From Chrysochromulina tobinii (lineage: Eukaryota; Haptophyta; Prymnesiales; Chrysochromulinaceae), in assembly GCA_001275005.1 (NCBI GenBank), contig JWZX01002497.1, positions 1-22,733 of the forward strand: a DNA stretch of 22,733 bases, given 5' to 3'. The notes below the pieces were generated by a model, which ran no database searches, was not told the DNA's origin, and saw nothing but the letters and a program-made list of their open reading frames with translations. Positions within the stretch are counted from its first letter, which is position 1. The number at the start of each line of letters is the position of its first letter. The translations under genes were made by a program, and so were the position numbers. Positions 8,552-17,296 of the stretch are shown here, one piece after another.

Positions 8552-9334
8552 CCGGATCAGGGCCAAACTTGCGAATTGATTCTGTCCGACTAGTAATTCA
8601 ACCGTAATGTAGCCTACATCTCGCCATAGCACGCGGATAATAGCTGTGTCATTTTAGACAGCTGCTCCGCTGTGAAGAAGCAAGAACAACAAAACAGAGG
8701 TTCGCGGCCACCGTGGGCAACATACATCAGGTGTCAGGTCTCGAGGTGCAAACCCTACCGGTATCACAGCAAATGGGTACCGGGTACCTTCACAGTAGCC
8801 AGGACAGAGCAAGGAGCACGTGCACGCTCTACTGGCACGCGCTCCGTCGCTCGCCGTGCTCAACGTGGCGTCGGTGCGATCGCTGCACGCGCACACCGCA
8901 CCGCCCTCGCACACGGAATCCATGTTCCATCGAGTCCGCTCAGGTGCTTTCCTCCATGGTGCCCTGCTGGCATTCCGGGAGCACACAGCGTCTCCCTTTG
9001 TCTCTCATGACTGTGATTTTTCCGCGTGCCTTTCCGCAGTCGCGCGCCGCCGCCGACCAGTACGCCTCCCTCCTCTCTACCCCCACGCGCTTCACTGCCC
9101 AATCCTGAGGCCCCGAGCTGGGCTGCCTCTCTCTCGAGCGGAGGGCATGCGACTCTCCGTTCGCGATGAGCTTCAGAGCCACACACGGCACACGTGATCC
9201 CCCTCATACTTCCGGCATGCTGTGGGCTGTTGCATGCCTGCGTCGAGACCCTTCAAGCGCCCCTCGAGCTTTCAGCCGCTCGTGGTCCCATATCTCCATG
9301 CTGCCGATTTATACACACGTCTCTTGTTCGCAGG
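8552..9334. other. Intergenic stretch and likely 5' region of the WD40 gene
   Basis: No protein-like frame is recognised. The end reads TCTCTTGTTCGCAG just before the ATG at 9335, a good 3' splice site, so one or more upstream exons (possibly untranslated) are likely here. Another acceptor-like site, TGCCTTTCCGCAG, lies near 9038-9050. I could not choose a matching donor. The HflX 3' UTR occupies the first part. Confidence 0.45.
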
Positions 9335-10787
9335 ATGAACGCGATGCTCATCAACTATGTAGCGGAGAAGACAATCGCCCACAGCGACATCATCCGGTCG
9401 GTGGCGTTTTCCCCGGACGGGACCAAGATTGTGTCGGGATCGGCTGACAAGACAATCAAAGTATGGGATTTGGGTGCGCCGGAGCCCTCAAAATCGCCCC
9501 TCCTTGGCCAAAACTGACGCCTGCTGGCTTGTCTGGCAGACAAGCTGGAGATGCTGAGCGAGAAGACGAACGCCCACAGCGACATCATCAGCTCAGTGTC
9601 GTTTTCCCCGGACGGGACCAAGATTGTGTCGGGGTCGCACGACAAGACGATCAAAGTCTGGGATTCGGGTGCGCCGGAGCCCTCAAAAAATCGCCCCTCC
9701 TTGGCCAAGACTGACGCCTGCTGGCTTGCCTGGCAGACAAGCTGGAGATGCTGAGCGAGAAGACGAACGCCCACAGCGACATCATCAGGTCGGTGGCGTT
9801 TTCCCCGGACGGGACCAAGATCGTGTCCGGATCGTACGACGGGACGATCAAAGTATGGGATTCGGGTGCGCCGCGAGCTCAAAATCGCCCCTCCTCGGCC
9901 CAAACTATAACGCTTGTTGGCTTGTCTGGCAGTCAAGCTGGAGATGCTGAGCGAGAAGACGAACGCCCGCAGCCAGGCAATCATGTCGGTGGCGTTTTCC
10001 CCGGACGGGACCAAGATTGTGTCCGGATCGTACGACGGGACGATCAAAGTCTGGGATTCGGGTGCGCCAAAGCCCTCAAAATCGCCCCTCCTTGGCCAAA
10101 ACTGACGCCATTTGGCTTGCCTGGCAGACAAACTGGGGCTGCTGAGCGAGAAGACGAACGCCCACAGCGACTACATCACGTCGGTGGCGTTTTCCCCGGA
10201 CGGGACCAAGATCGTGTCCGGATCATACGACGGGACGATCAAAGTCTGGAATTCTGGTGCGCTGCGAGCTCAAAATCGCCCCTCGGCCAAAACTGACGCT
10301 TGCTGGCTTGTCTGGCAGGCAACTTGGAGCTGTTGAGCGAGAAGACGAACGCCCACAGCAAGGACATCAACTCGGTGGCGTTTTCTCCAGACGGGACCAA
10401 GATCGTGTCCGGATCGGACGACAAGACGATCAAAGTCTGGTATTCAGGTGCGCCGCGAGCTCAAAATCGCCCCTCCTTGGCCAAAACTGACGCCTGCTGG
10501 CTTGCCTGGCAGACAAGCTGGAACTGCTGAGCGAGAAGACGAACGCCCACAGCGACTGGGTCATGTCGGTGGCGTTTTCTCCAGACGGGACCAAGATTGT
10601 GTCCGGATCGGGCGACCAGACGATCAAAGTCTGGGATATGGTCAATTGGTCTCGCAAAGATCATATGACGTTCAATCATACCACACAGCGATTTGTCTTG
10701 CTGCTGCTGTGGCTGAACAAATACAGCATGAAGTTTCCTGATGATGTGCTTGATCTGCTCATTGAAGCTTGCTTGAAAAGCAGGTGA
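9335..10787 (+). CDS. Seven-repeat WD40 protein encoded by seven near-identical exons
   Basis: Exons are 9335-9473, 9540-9668, 9737-9865, 9933-10061, 10128-10256, 10319-10447 and 10513-10787. All junctions are G|GT...AG in phase 1, and the spliced product is 352 residues. Five internal exons are each exactly 129 nt (43 residues), one WD40 repeat each, with the core [15 protein letters not shown] and TIKVW. Seven repeats make one complete propeller. Differences between repeats cluster at repeat positions 15-18 and at 34 and 36. After repeat 7 comes a Leu-rich tail ([19 protein letters not shown]...). ATG 9335 directly follows a splice acceptor, so an upstream coding exon may exist. A CAG|GTGAGG donor at the end could lead to another 3' exon. 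Propellers of this kind bind proteins; the partner is unknown. Confidence 0.93.
9474..10512 (+). repeat. Six homologous introns amplified together with the WD40 exons
   Basis: Introns are 9474-9539, 9669-9736, 9866-9932, 10062-10127, 10257-10318 and 10448-10512 (66, 68, 67, 66, 62 and 65 nt). All share GTGCGC at the donor, TCAAAATCGCCCCTC (the second has three additional A), TTGGCCAAAACTGACGC with a branch-like CTGAC, and a GGCAG acceptor. They are nearly as similar to each other as the exons are, so the amplified unit is exon plus intron, about 195 bp. Confidence 0.93.
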
Positions 10788-11455
10788 GGCAGGGGTGACG
10801 GCAACCGGGTGTCGCCATCTGATTTGTGATTTCATCAGTACTGATTTCAGCAGTCCCTCGCTGGGCTGTGCTGCATGCCAAGGATAGAGGATAGAGAGAA
10901 CTTGTAACTTACCAAGCTACCTACACATTGGCAGGACCCCCTGAATTGCGGTGGGGGAATTTGAAGGGGATGTCGGCGTGAGAGTAAGGCGGCATGCAAC
11001 ATGGAACATGTAACGGCAAACTGGGATAGACACGTACTAGCTGTCACGCATATCGGCTCGGGATATGGGGGTCACACATGTTACCGGTAGCGAAACTCAA
11101 ACTGCTTGCATTTCCCAGCACCCATGTTCGCCCACCCCCTTGATGCTTGAAGGCCCCGCCCCCTTGCCACGACGGAGAAAGTGGTGCTGTGCAGTGCACC
11201 CGCGCGCCGCGCCCCAGCGCCCAGGGCCCACCAGGCCCAGCGCCGGCGCGGCGCGCGCCTGGCTCCACCTCAGAAGGAAAGTTCGCTAATTGGTGACCGG
11301 ACCATACCTAGCACACGCATACCTAGCACACGCACCCTAAGGATAAGGAAAGGACGTACCCGCCCGAACGCGATGCCGATGGGCGCATGCTTACACATAC
11401 ACCATCCTGGTGAGACCATATTTACACCACTTGACGATCGTCTTGACCGCAACTG
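10788..11455. other. Convergent spacer between the WD40 and PDZ-like genes
   Basis: Holds both 3' regions. Features seen: a possible last intron of the WD40 gene (10784-10850), GGATAGAGGATAGAGAG near 10883, a GC-rich patch with CCCCGCCCCCTTGCC near 11153, and a perfect 15-bp tandem duplication at 11303-11332 (CATACCTAGCACACG twice). No gene is supported. Confidence 0.5.
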
Positions 11456-12271
11456 CTACTCGTCTCGAACGTCAAAGCCCAGTTCCAGCAGCCTTTGGGT
11501 ACGCTCCGCGGCGGACATGCCCTCGACCTGCTTGGTGAGCTCGTCCTCGACGCGCTTCTTCTTCAAGTCGCGCGCGATCACGTCAAAGAGCGGCTCGAGT
11601 CTCGGGGGCATGCTCTCGCGGCTCGTGTTTAGTGGCGCGGTGGCGTTCACCATGCGCTCGAGCAGCAGCGTCACGATCCCGTTGCCCCCGGCCTCCTCGC
11701 GATGCGAGGCGATCGCGTCGCGCACGTCCACAAACGTCGCGCCCTCGGTGCGGAAGATCAACCTCTTCATTTCCATCTTGCCCACCGGCGTGTAGGAAGC
11801 CAGCTGCTGCCACATCGGCGCGCCCGACAAAACCTGTCGATACGCCGTCACTGCGCGCACCAGGTCTCCCGGCTGTACCAAATCGGGCTCGTCGTAATCA
11901 CCGGCCGCGCTGTAGCCGGGCAGAGCGCCCTCGACGATGATGTCACCACCGTCGGTCTCTTCGATGAGCACGCCGAGCGGCACTCGGAGATTCAGCAAAA
12001 TGAAGTCGGACCGCTCGAGCTTCGGAGCTAAGGTCAATCGCTGAACACACGCAGGCTCGCCATTCGTACCAAGGTCTACCTGTATGGTGACGCGCTCTCG
12101 CTGCATCGCCACGGGAGGCGGAGAGCGGCGCGCTTCTGAAAAGTGTTGCTGATTCACCATATGAGCGCCTCGAAAGCAAAGTCTGCTCATACTGTGACAT
12201 GCACTGACAGGAAAATTACTGCACACGCCAATGAGCGCGTGCAGGGTGATAATGCCAAACGTAAGCCGCAT
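11456..12271 (-). CDS. PDZ-like domain protein with hydrophobic N-terminus
   Basis: 271 residues from ATG 12271 (context GTAACATG, A at -3). The first 25 residues (LTFGIITLHALIGV then Cys/Ser) look like a signal peptide or the first half of a plastid leader. Residues about 92-206 resemble a PDZ fold: a VPLGVLIEE stretch in place of the GLGF loop, IIVEGALPGYSAAG, and VQPGDLVRAVTA, a typical PDZ core. An insertion (YRQVLSGAPMWQQLASY) is followed by an amphipathic C-terminal part rich in Lys/Glu (DLKKKRVEDELTKQVEG) ending GFDVRDE. No protease domain is present, so it is not a full Deg/HtrA or CtpA. A membrane or plastid adaptor is possible; the function is unknown. Confidence 0.62.
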   Translation of the reverse strand: MRLTFGIITLHALIGVCSNFPVSACHSMSRLCFRGAHMVNQQHFSEARRSPPPVAMQRERVTIQVDLGTNGEPACVQRLTLAPKLERSDFILLNLRVPLGVLIEETDGGDIIVEGALPGYSAAGDYDEPDLVQPGDLVRAVTAYRQVLSGAPMWQQLASYTPVGKMEMKRLIFRTEGATFVDVRDAIASHREEAGGNGIVTLLLERMVNATAPLNTSRESMPPRLEPLFDVIARDLKKKRVEDELTKQVEGMSAAERTQRLLELGFDVRDE

Positions 12272-12665
12272 GTTACGGCTTGACCGAGCAGCAGATGTGC
12301 TGGGTCAAGCCCTCCACGATTTGTCCCATTGAGGCGATCTGGATTCGACGTCGAGTTTCCTCGTGTGAACCTGAGAGAACCACTGTGAAAAGTTTGGCCG
12401 TTAACTCCACCCACTAAAAAAATCTTCACTTCGTGGGGCAAGCAGGATAAGGTCAGCCATTCACTTCGCACACACTCATGAAAACAACGAGCACTAGCAA
12501 CATCTAAACACAGGCATAATTTACTCTCAGCAATATCTGGCAGGACCACGGGCCGTGATTGTTTGATTCCATTGACCAATCAGCGCCGATCGCACCCTAG
12601 GGCGGTCTGCGCACACAGCATCAAGTTTGACAGATAGCGCCTGCGCGGGACGCGCTGCTCACGAC
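12272..12665. other. Spacer upstream of the PDZ-like gene
   Basis: The 3' end of the EF-hand gene lies on its right and the PDZ-like promoter on its left. AT content is somewhat higher than around it. No ORF with protein character, repeat or RNA gene is seen. Confidence 0.5.
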
Positions 12666-14123
12666 TCATTTGAAGGGGGCGCTGTGCTTGGCCGCCTTGG
12701 CTCCTGCGCCCTTGCTGGTACCGTGCACCTTGACAGCCTCGCTGAGATAGGTTCCCTGAGGGCGGCCGAGCGGGCGCGCGGCCTGGAGCTCATGGTCCGG
12801 CTTCGAGCGCGGGTGGCGCAGCTTCTTCTCGAGCGCCTCGCCGATGTCTCCTTGACGCTCCATCTGGGCTGCCGTGATGGTCGTGAACTCGGACGCGTCA
12901 ATCGGTTTCGAAGTGAGTGCGTAGCGTTTGGTGAAGACGTTGCTGAACTCGCGGAAGGTGAGCCCGCCATTGCCGTCGGTGTCATAACGGTCGAAGAGCG
13001 CGAACACCACCGCCTCGGGGAGCCCGCCGAGGCCCGCTCGCCCCTTGCCCTTGACCGGGAGTCCAAAGCGCTCCATGGCGCGCAGGAACTCCGTCTTGTC
13101 GACCACTCCGTTGCCGTCGGCATCGAACTGCTTGAAGGCGTCGATGAGAAGTCGCTCCTGTGCGTGCTGCGAGCCGCGGATCTTGCAGCGCGTCGTCTCG
13201 AAGAGCATCGCCTCGAGCATGTCCACATCTCGCGACGGGACGAACTCGACTGCGGGCTTGCCACGTGGATTGGGCAAGGAACCCCATACGCTCTGCATCA
13301 TGGAGCCGAAGAGGTCGTCCGAGTCGATGGTGGCGCTGATGTCCTCGTAGTAGCTCACAAACTCGGCGAGGGACAGGCTGTCATGGGAGCCACCTTGCCC
13401 TTTGAGACCCTCGATCAGCGCATGTATCACCGCCTCTTTGCTCATGTTGCCATACTGCACGTCGGGGTGGCTCGCTGCATCATACCAGCGCTCTAGGTCC
13501 TCGAACTTGACAAGGCCACCGCTTTTGCAGGCGGCGTCAAGAGCGTGGAAGACGTTCACGACGATGACCCTCCGTGCCGCGTTCATCTTCACCCGCAGCG
13601 CGTGCACGAGCTCGTCGTACTGAATGAATCTCGACCCACTCTGGTCGAAAGCCGCGAACAGCTTCGCCACCTGCGACGGATCGAGGCCGAGCTTGCAGTT
13701 GGCCATCACGCGCGCAAACTCGGCCAGGCCGATATATCCCGATCGGTCCTTGTCGTGGACCTTGAGGTAGCGCGCGAGGCCGGCGATCCCTGTGCTGCCC
13801 TCCGAGGTGGCAATCTTGGCGCGCACGACGTCCAGGAGCTCGTTGAGCTCCTCGCTGCTCTTCATGATCTCCGCAATGTACGGAGCCGTGGCAGCCGCGG
13901 CTTGTTCGAGCGCCTTTGGCGGTAGCGGCAGCGGCATCTGTGGGGGTGGTGGTGGCGGCGGGGCCACCGAATAGTTGCTTTGGTAGGTGACACCGGTCTC
14001 TGCCGGTTTTGGCGGCCTCGCATTGGCTAGTATTTCTCGAAGTCGCGCCTCGCGCGCAGCAGAGGGTGGGCGCTGACGTTCGGCCGCGGTCATCGGCCGC
14101 CGTTTTGGCTGGAGGGAGCTCAT
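12666..14123 (-). CDS. Calcyphosin-like EF-hand calcium-binding protein
   Basis: 485 residues from ATG 14123; no intron needed. The N-terminus is basic (KRRPMTAAERQRPPSAARE) followed by a Pro-rich stretch (54-68). Four EF-hand loops are visible: DKDRSGYIGLAE (124-135), DQSGSRFIQYDE (160-171), DADGNGVVDKTE (334-345, canonical) and DTDGNGGLTFRE (381-392, canonical). A degenerate loop near 195-210 and another near 247-260 suggest more pseudo-hands. The order, paired hands separated by a helical linker, resembles calcyphosin-like and flagellar EF-hand proteins, where it would be a calcium sensor on the axoneme or basal body (inference). The C-terminus is basic and lacks motifs. The next gene on the same strand, 151 nt upstream, is also an EF-hand protein but is not a clear duplicate. 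Confidence 0.86.
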   Translation of the reverse strand: MSSLQPKRRPMTAAERQRPPSAAREARLREILANARPPKPAETGVTYQSNYSVAPPPPPPPQMPLPLPPKALEQAAAATAPYIAEIMKSSEELNELLDVVRAKIATSEGSTGIAGLARYLKVHDKDRSGYIGLAEFARVMANCKLGLDPSQVAKLFAAFDQSGSRFIQYDELVHALRVKMNAARRVIVVNVFHALDAACKSGGLVKFEDLERWYDAASHPDVQYGNMSKEAVIHALIEGLKGQGGSHDSLSLAEFVSYYEDISATIDSDDLFGSMMQSVWGSLPNPRGKPAVEFVPSRDVDMLEAMLFETTRCKIRGSQHAQERLLIDAFKQFDADGNGVVDKTEFLRAMERFGLPVKGKGRAGLGGLPEAVVFALFDRYDTDGNGGLTFREFSNVFTKRYALTSKPIDASEFTTITAAQMERQGDIGEALEKKLRHPRSKPDHELQAARPLGRPQGTYLSEAVKVHGTSKGAGAKAAKHSAPFK

Positions 14124-14274
14124 GCCTCACAATGATGAAGGGACTCCCTCCTCTCCACTCGTTCAAAGTGTGCCACTGACGAGCGTGAGATTCACTGTGC
14201 CCAAAACGGCGCGACGAACTGTGAAGTGTGAACAGTTTTTCAGTGTACCCTCTTCATTCTGAGATCAAGCAGCC

Positions 14275-16215
14275 CTATGCTTCGTGTAACGCCTGCGGGT
14301 CCGTCGCAGCAGGAGCAGCCTCCTCGCCGTCCGCTATTGGTACCGCGGAGTTCGGCGTCGGCTCGGCGAGCAGCACCGAAACGGCCATCGCAGCAGCCTC
14401 CTCGCCTTCCGCTACCGCGGGGCTCGGCGTCGGTTTGGCGATCATCACAGCCGGTGTCGGGCGTGGCCACGCGCAATACCTTACGGCAAAGCAGAGCGCG
14501 GCCAGCCCACCCTGAGCCCGGGCCTTCTGTTCGTCCAGCAGCTGTCGCCACCTGCGAACCACCATCGTGAGCAACCGTCTAGGGCCCGGGTGCATCCCCA
14601 TCCGTCGGATGCCAGTCTGAACCAGCCGAGCAAGTTGCTTCCCTCGCAGCAGGTACTTCATCTGACTTCGCCACACCCTCAATGCGTCGGCTTGTATGCG
14701 AGTATAGTAGAATTGCCACGAAGCCACCACATTCATCTTCCTTGCCTTCTCCTCCTCTAAAATACGTTCCCACTTTCTGAAGCAAGCGTTGGCTGCCTTG
14801 AGGAACCATCGCCTTGCCACCGCGTTGACCTTTACGAGCTTCGCGCGCTTCGAGTCTCGCCAACTAGACCAGCTCCGGAATGAACGTGAGACGTAAACCT
14901 TACCAAAGTGTGCAACAAATTTGGTGAGCTTCTCCTCATCGACCTGAAGGCCACCGGTCCTCAACTTGTGCCTCGTCTTGCTGGCACTCCTGGAGGAGGG
15001 AGTGCTAGAAGGCTGGCGCGGTGAGCTCTGCACACTGCGCGGTGAGCTCTGCACGTCACTTCGCTGGTCACCAAACAGCGGCCTCATGGCGGCCCCGGAA
15101 AGAGTGCACGCTTTTGCGCGCAGCCGTTGCGCCTGCAGATCCAGCTTACGGCCAACCTTGTCCTCGGCATACGACTTCTCGAGCAAGCCCTTGATCATCG
15201 ACTTGGCCTCGGCGACGTCCAAGTATCCGCCCTTGTCCGCATCAAACGTGTCGAAGACGTTCATCACATCTTGTTGCGTGATCATGTCTGGGGGATCGAG
15301 CGAGCCAACGAACCTGACAAAGTCATTCTTGGATACCTCACCCACGTGAGGTCCACGTGTCTTGGACCACATGGTCACCATCAGAGACGGCTTTATCTGC
15401 CGATTGTACAGCAACTGCCCGAGCTGGATGCTGGGGTTGAGCAACAAGCCATTCACGTGCCGCCGGTGCGCCTTCTCCATCTCGATGGCCTGTGCCGTCG
15501 CCTCAGCCGCCACCCTGCAGAGGTCCGCTCGCTTGCGGTGCGCCTCGGCCTGCGCTCCGCAAAGGTCTGGCGCTTTCAGGAATGCCTGCGCCTCGGCCTG
15601 ACACGCTTGTAAGGCCTTCTTGAGTTCCTTGCTGTCCAAGGTGCCTCCGCGGTCTGCATCCCAGGAGTCAAAGATTTCGTCGGCTTGCTGACCAGTCACA
15701 TTTAGGCCAAGGCTACGTAAGTTGACGCGCAGATCGGCCTTGATGAACTCACCCGTGCTCTTTTTGTCCCAACTTTGACAGATCTTCACGAGGTGGGCGT
15801 CCTTGGGCTGCTCTTTGGTCAGGAGAATCTGGCCGATCAACACCGTAAGGCTCGGCGTCGCCCGCGTCGACTCAAGCCGCGCGGCGTCCTTCATGTGCGC
15901 CTCAGCAGCTTCTAGCAGCTCCTCCTGCGTGATGTACGTGTCCGACTTAGCCATCTCCTTTTTCACGAACATGTACTTCTCCCCCTCCTTTTTCAGGTGC
16001 GGCGGCAGCGGCGGCGCCACATACGGCTGAAGTTTACCTTGGTCTTGACGAATGGCCTCTTTCGGCCATACCTTGGTGCTAAATTGAAGGCCCCATATGG
16101 ACGAGCGGGGGCTCATGTGCTTCCTCGGCGTCCAGACCGCGCCCTTAGGATGAGCTGATCGGAATTGGTTGATCCGTTCTTTGATGACTTTGTCAGGCAC
16201 GCCGACCAGTTCCAT
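14275..16215 (-). CDS. EF-hand protein with Sfi1-like Trp-repeat tail
   Basis: 646 residues from ATG 16215, whose context is a perfect Kozak match (GTCACCATGG). The frame is open upstream to 16359, but only a non-ATG start lies there. EF-hand loops: DKKSTGEFIKAD (150-161), DADRGGTLDSKE (186-197) and DADKGGYLDVAE (325-336), plus a degenerate one near 284-298. A Ser/Pro/Arg linker (384-413, with a repeated QSSPR motif) leads to residues about 440-562, where Trp recurs in helical units (FRSWSSW, ARRW, FRKWERILEEE, VASWQFYY, LRVWRSQMKYL, VVRRWRQLL). This is the pattern of Sfi1/centrin-binding repeats. The C-terminal 60 residues contain a duplicated (E/K)PTP...AV...(D/E)GEEAA segment. A centriole, basal-body or contractile-fibre role is likely but inferred. 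Confidence 0.85.
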   Translation of the reverse strand: MELVGVPDKVIKERINQFRSAHPKGAVWTPRKHMSPRSSIWGLQFSTKVWPKEAIRQDQGKLQPYVAPPLPPHLKKEGEKYMFVKKEMAKSDTYITQEELLEAAEAHMKDAARLESTRATPSLTVLIGQILLTKEQPKDAHLVKICQSWDKKSTGEFIKADLRVNLRSLGLNVTGQQADEIFDSWDADRGGTLDSKELKKALQACQAEAQAFLKAPDLCGAQAEAHRKRADLCRVAAEATAQAIEMEKAHRRHVNGLLLNPSIQLGQLLYNRQIKPSLMVTMWSKTRGPHVGEVSKNDFVRFVGSLDPPDMITQQDVMNVFDTFDADKGGYLDVAEAKSMIKGLLEKSYAEDKVGRKLDLQAQRLRAKACTLSGAAMRPLFGDQRSDVQSSPRSVQSSPRQPSSTPSSRSASKTRHKLRTGGLQVDEEKLTKFVAHFGKVYVSRSFRSWSSWRDSKRAKLVKVNAVARRWFLKAANACFRKWERILEEEKARKMNVVASWQFYYTRIQADALRVWRSQMKYLLRGKQLARLVQTGIRRMGMHPGPRRLLTMVVRRWRQLLDEQKARAQGGLAALCFAVRYCAWPRPTPAVMIAKPTPSPAVAEGEEAAAMAVSVLLAEPTPNSAVPIADGEEAAPAATDPQALHEA

Positions 16216-16396
16216 GGTGACAGCACCGCCGCCGTGCGCCGCCAGCGGTTGTGCCCGGATGTAAAAGAGAGAGCCCAGAAGGCCAGTCACAGCAGCCACA
16301 GATGTGAGTCGTCCAGGCGCGGCGCCACGAGCTGCGTTTGTCGCGCGCGGCCCGCGCACACCGAAGCCAAAATCGACTGTTTCGTGTGTGTGTTCC

Positions 16397-16494
16397 GTTT
16401 ACCGGTCGGTGTTTTTGAACCGGGACACACCGGTAAACTTACCGGTAAAAAGACACCGGGGGGAGCCGGGACACACACGAGACACACGGAACAC
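16397..16494. repeat. Dispersed repeat: 54-bp copy plus adjoining hairpin
   Basis: 16441-16494 is identical to the reverse complement of 5103-5156. Just before it, GTTTACCGGT (16397-16406) and ACCGGTAAAC (16429-16438) form a perfect 10-bp inverted repeat, and the stretch between 16406 and 16424 resembles a degenerate inverted copy of the repeat end. This looks like a remnant of the element at 4889-5156. It lies 180-280 nt upstream of the EF-hand/Sfi1-like start codon, in its promoter or 5' UTR region. Confidence 0.75.
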
Positions 16495-17296
16495 GGTACA
16501 ATGTATCGCGTTGGTTGATGATTGCGGTTCATCAAACTACATGAAGGCAGCCTGGTGAGCGCGAAATCCCGGTCCCTGCTAAAGCTACATGTAGACAAGG
16601 AAGCTACATGTAGACCAGGGCTCACTCCTCACATCGCGGATTCGCAGTGCTGGTGGCCGGTGGGCACACGGTGTGGCTGTGGTCGGGGCGGGAAGCGCGA
16701 GGAACACATCCGTCTCTCGGCATGTCAGTCGAGCGTGTCGCGCATCCGAATCGGTCCGTGGCTAGTCCGTGGCGGGCCGCTAGGGAGCGGGCCGACTGCG
16801 TCCTCCCCGTCCTCGAGACATGTGCTGATGTGCCTCTATCAAGCATTCTCTAAAAAGCAGGAGTCCTGCTGGCCGTGCGAGTATGCGGACGGCCGCCAAT
16901 CTGCGAGAGGCCGGGCAAGCAGGGGGGAGGGATGGCCGGCAACGCGCGGCGATGCCCTTACGCAAGCGATGGCCGATGCCCGGCGATCCTTTCAGTGGTG
17001 CGCGCGCTTGAGCCCGAAGTTGTGTTTTCCGGATTCCGCGCCTCACCGACGCGTGCGCCGTCCCCGGCGCATGAATTAGAATTTTTTCTTTGCGCATTAT
17101 TCGAACTCAGAAACGGGTCTGATCGAGTCACGTATTGTTTTCTCCACTCGTTAACGCACTGCCGTGCCCGCGCCTCGCACCGATGCGCACAAGCCGTCGC
17201 GAGCGGAGAAGCCACGCGGTCACGACACAAATACTGCTAGCACTCGCTCGTGGGGGCCATGGTGGGGGCTACTCATTAACTTCTCATAAGATACCA
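16495..17296. other. Intergenic stretch, no gene recognised
   Basis: About 800 nt between the 5' end of the EF-hand/Sfi1-like gene and the 3' end of the next minus-strand gene. Plus-strand frames here lack ATG starts or protein character. A short AT-rich patch lies at 17070-17100. The paired CTACATGTAG palindromes at 16582-16614 are the only structure seen. Confidence 0.45.
16582..16614. repeat. Tandem pair of CTACATGTAG palindromes
   Basis: Two copies of AAGCTACATGTAGAC, 19 bp apart, centre on 10-bp perfect palindromes at 16585-16594 and 16604-16613. A related palindrome, GTACATGTAC, lies at 21209-21218 upstream of the CEP19-like gene. Confidence 0.85.

Noticed and set aside
8755-8790. TACCGGTA-type motifs (also near 4925, 5150, 11083, 16400-16440 and 17385) as a regulatory family
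   Set aside because: ACCGGT is not clearly more frequent than expected for this GC content; only the copies within the 54-bp repeat share flanks.
9355-10131. A 258-codon minus-strand frame opposite the WD40 array
   Set aside because: It merely mirrors the tandem exon/intron units and crosses their borders without meaning.
16522-17079. Plus-strand frame of 185 codons in the intergenic stretch
   Set aside because: No ATG start, Arg/Ser/Cys-rich translation and no domain; best explained by GC-rich chance.
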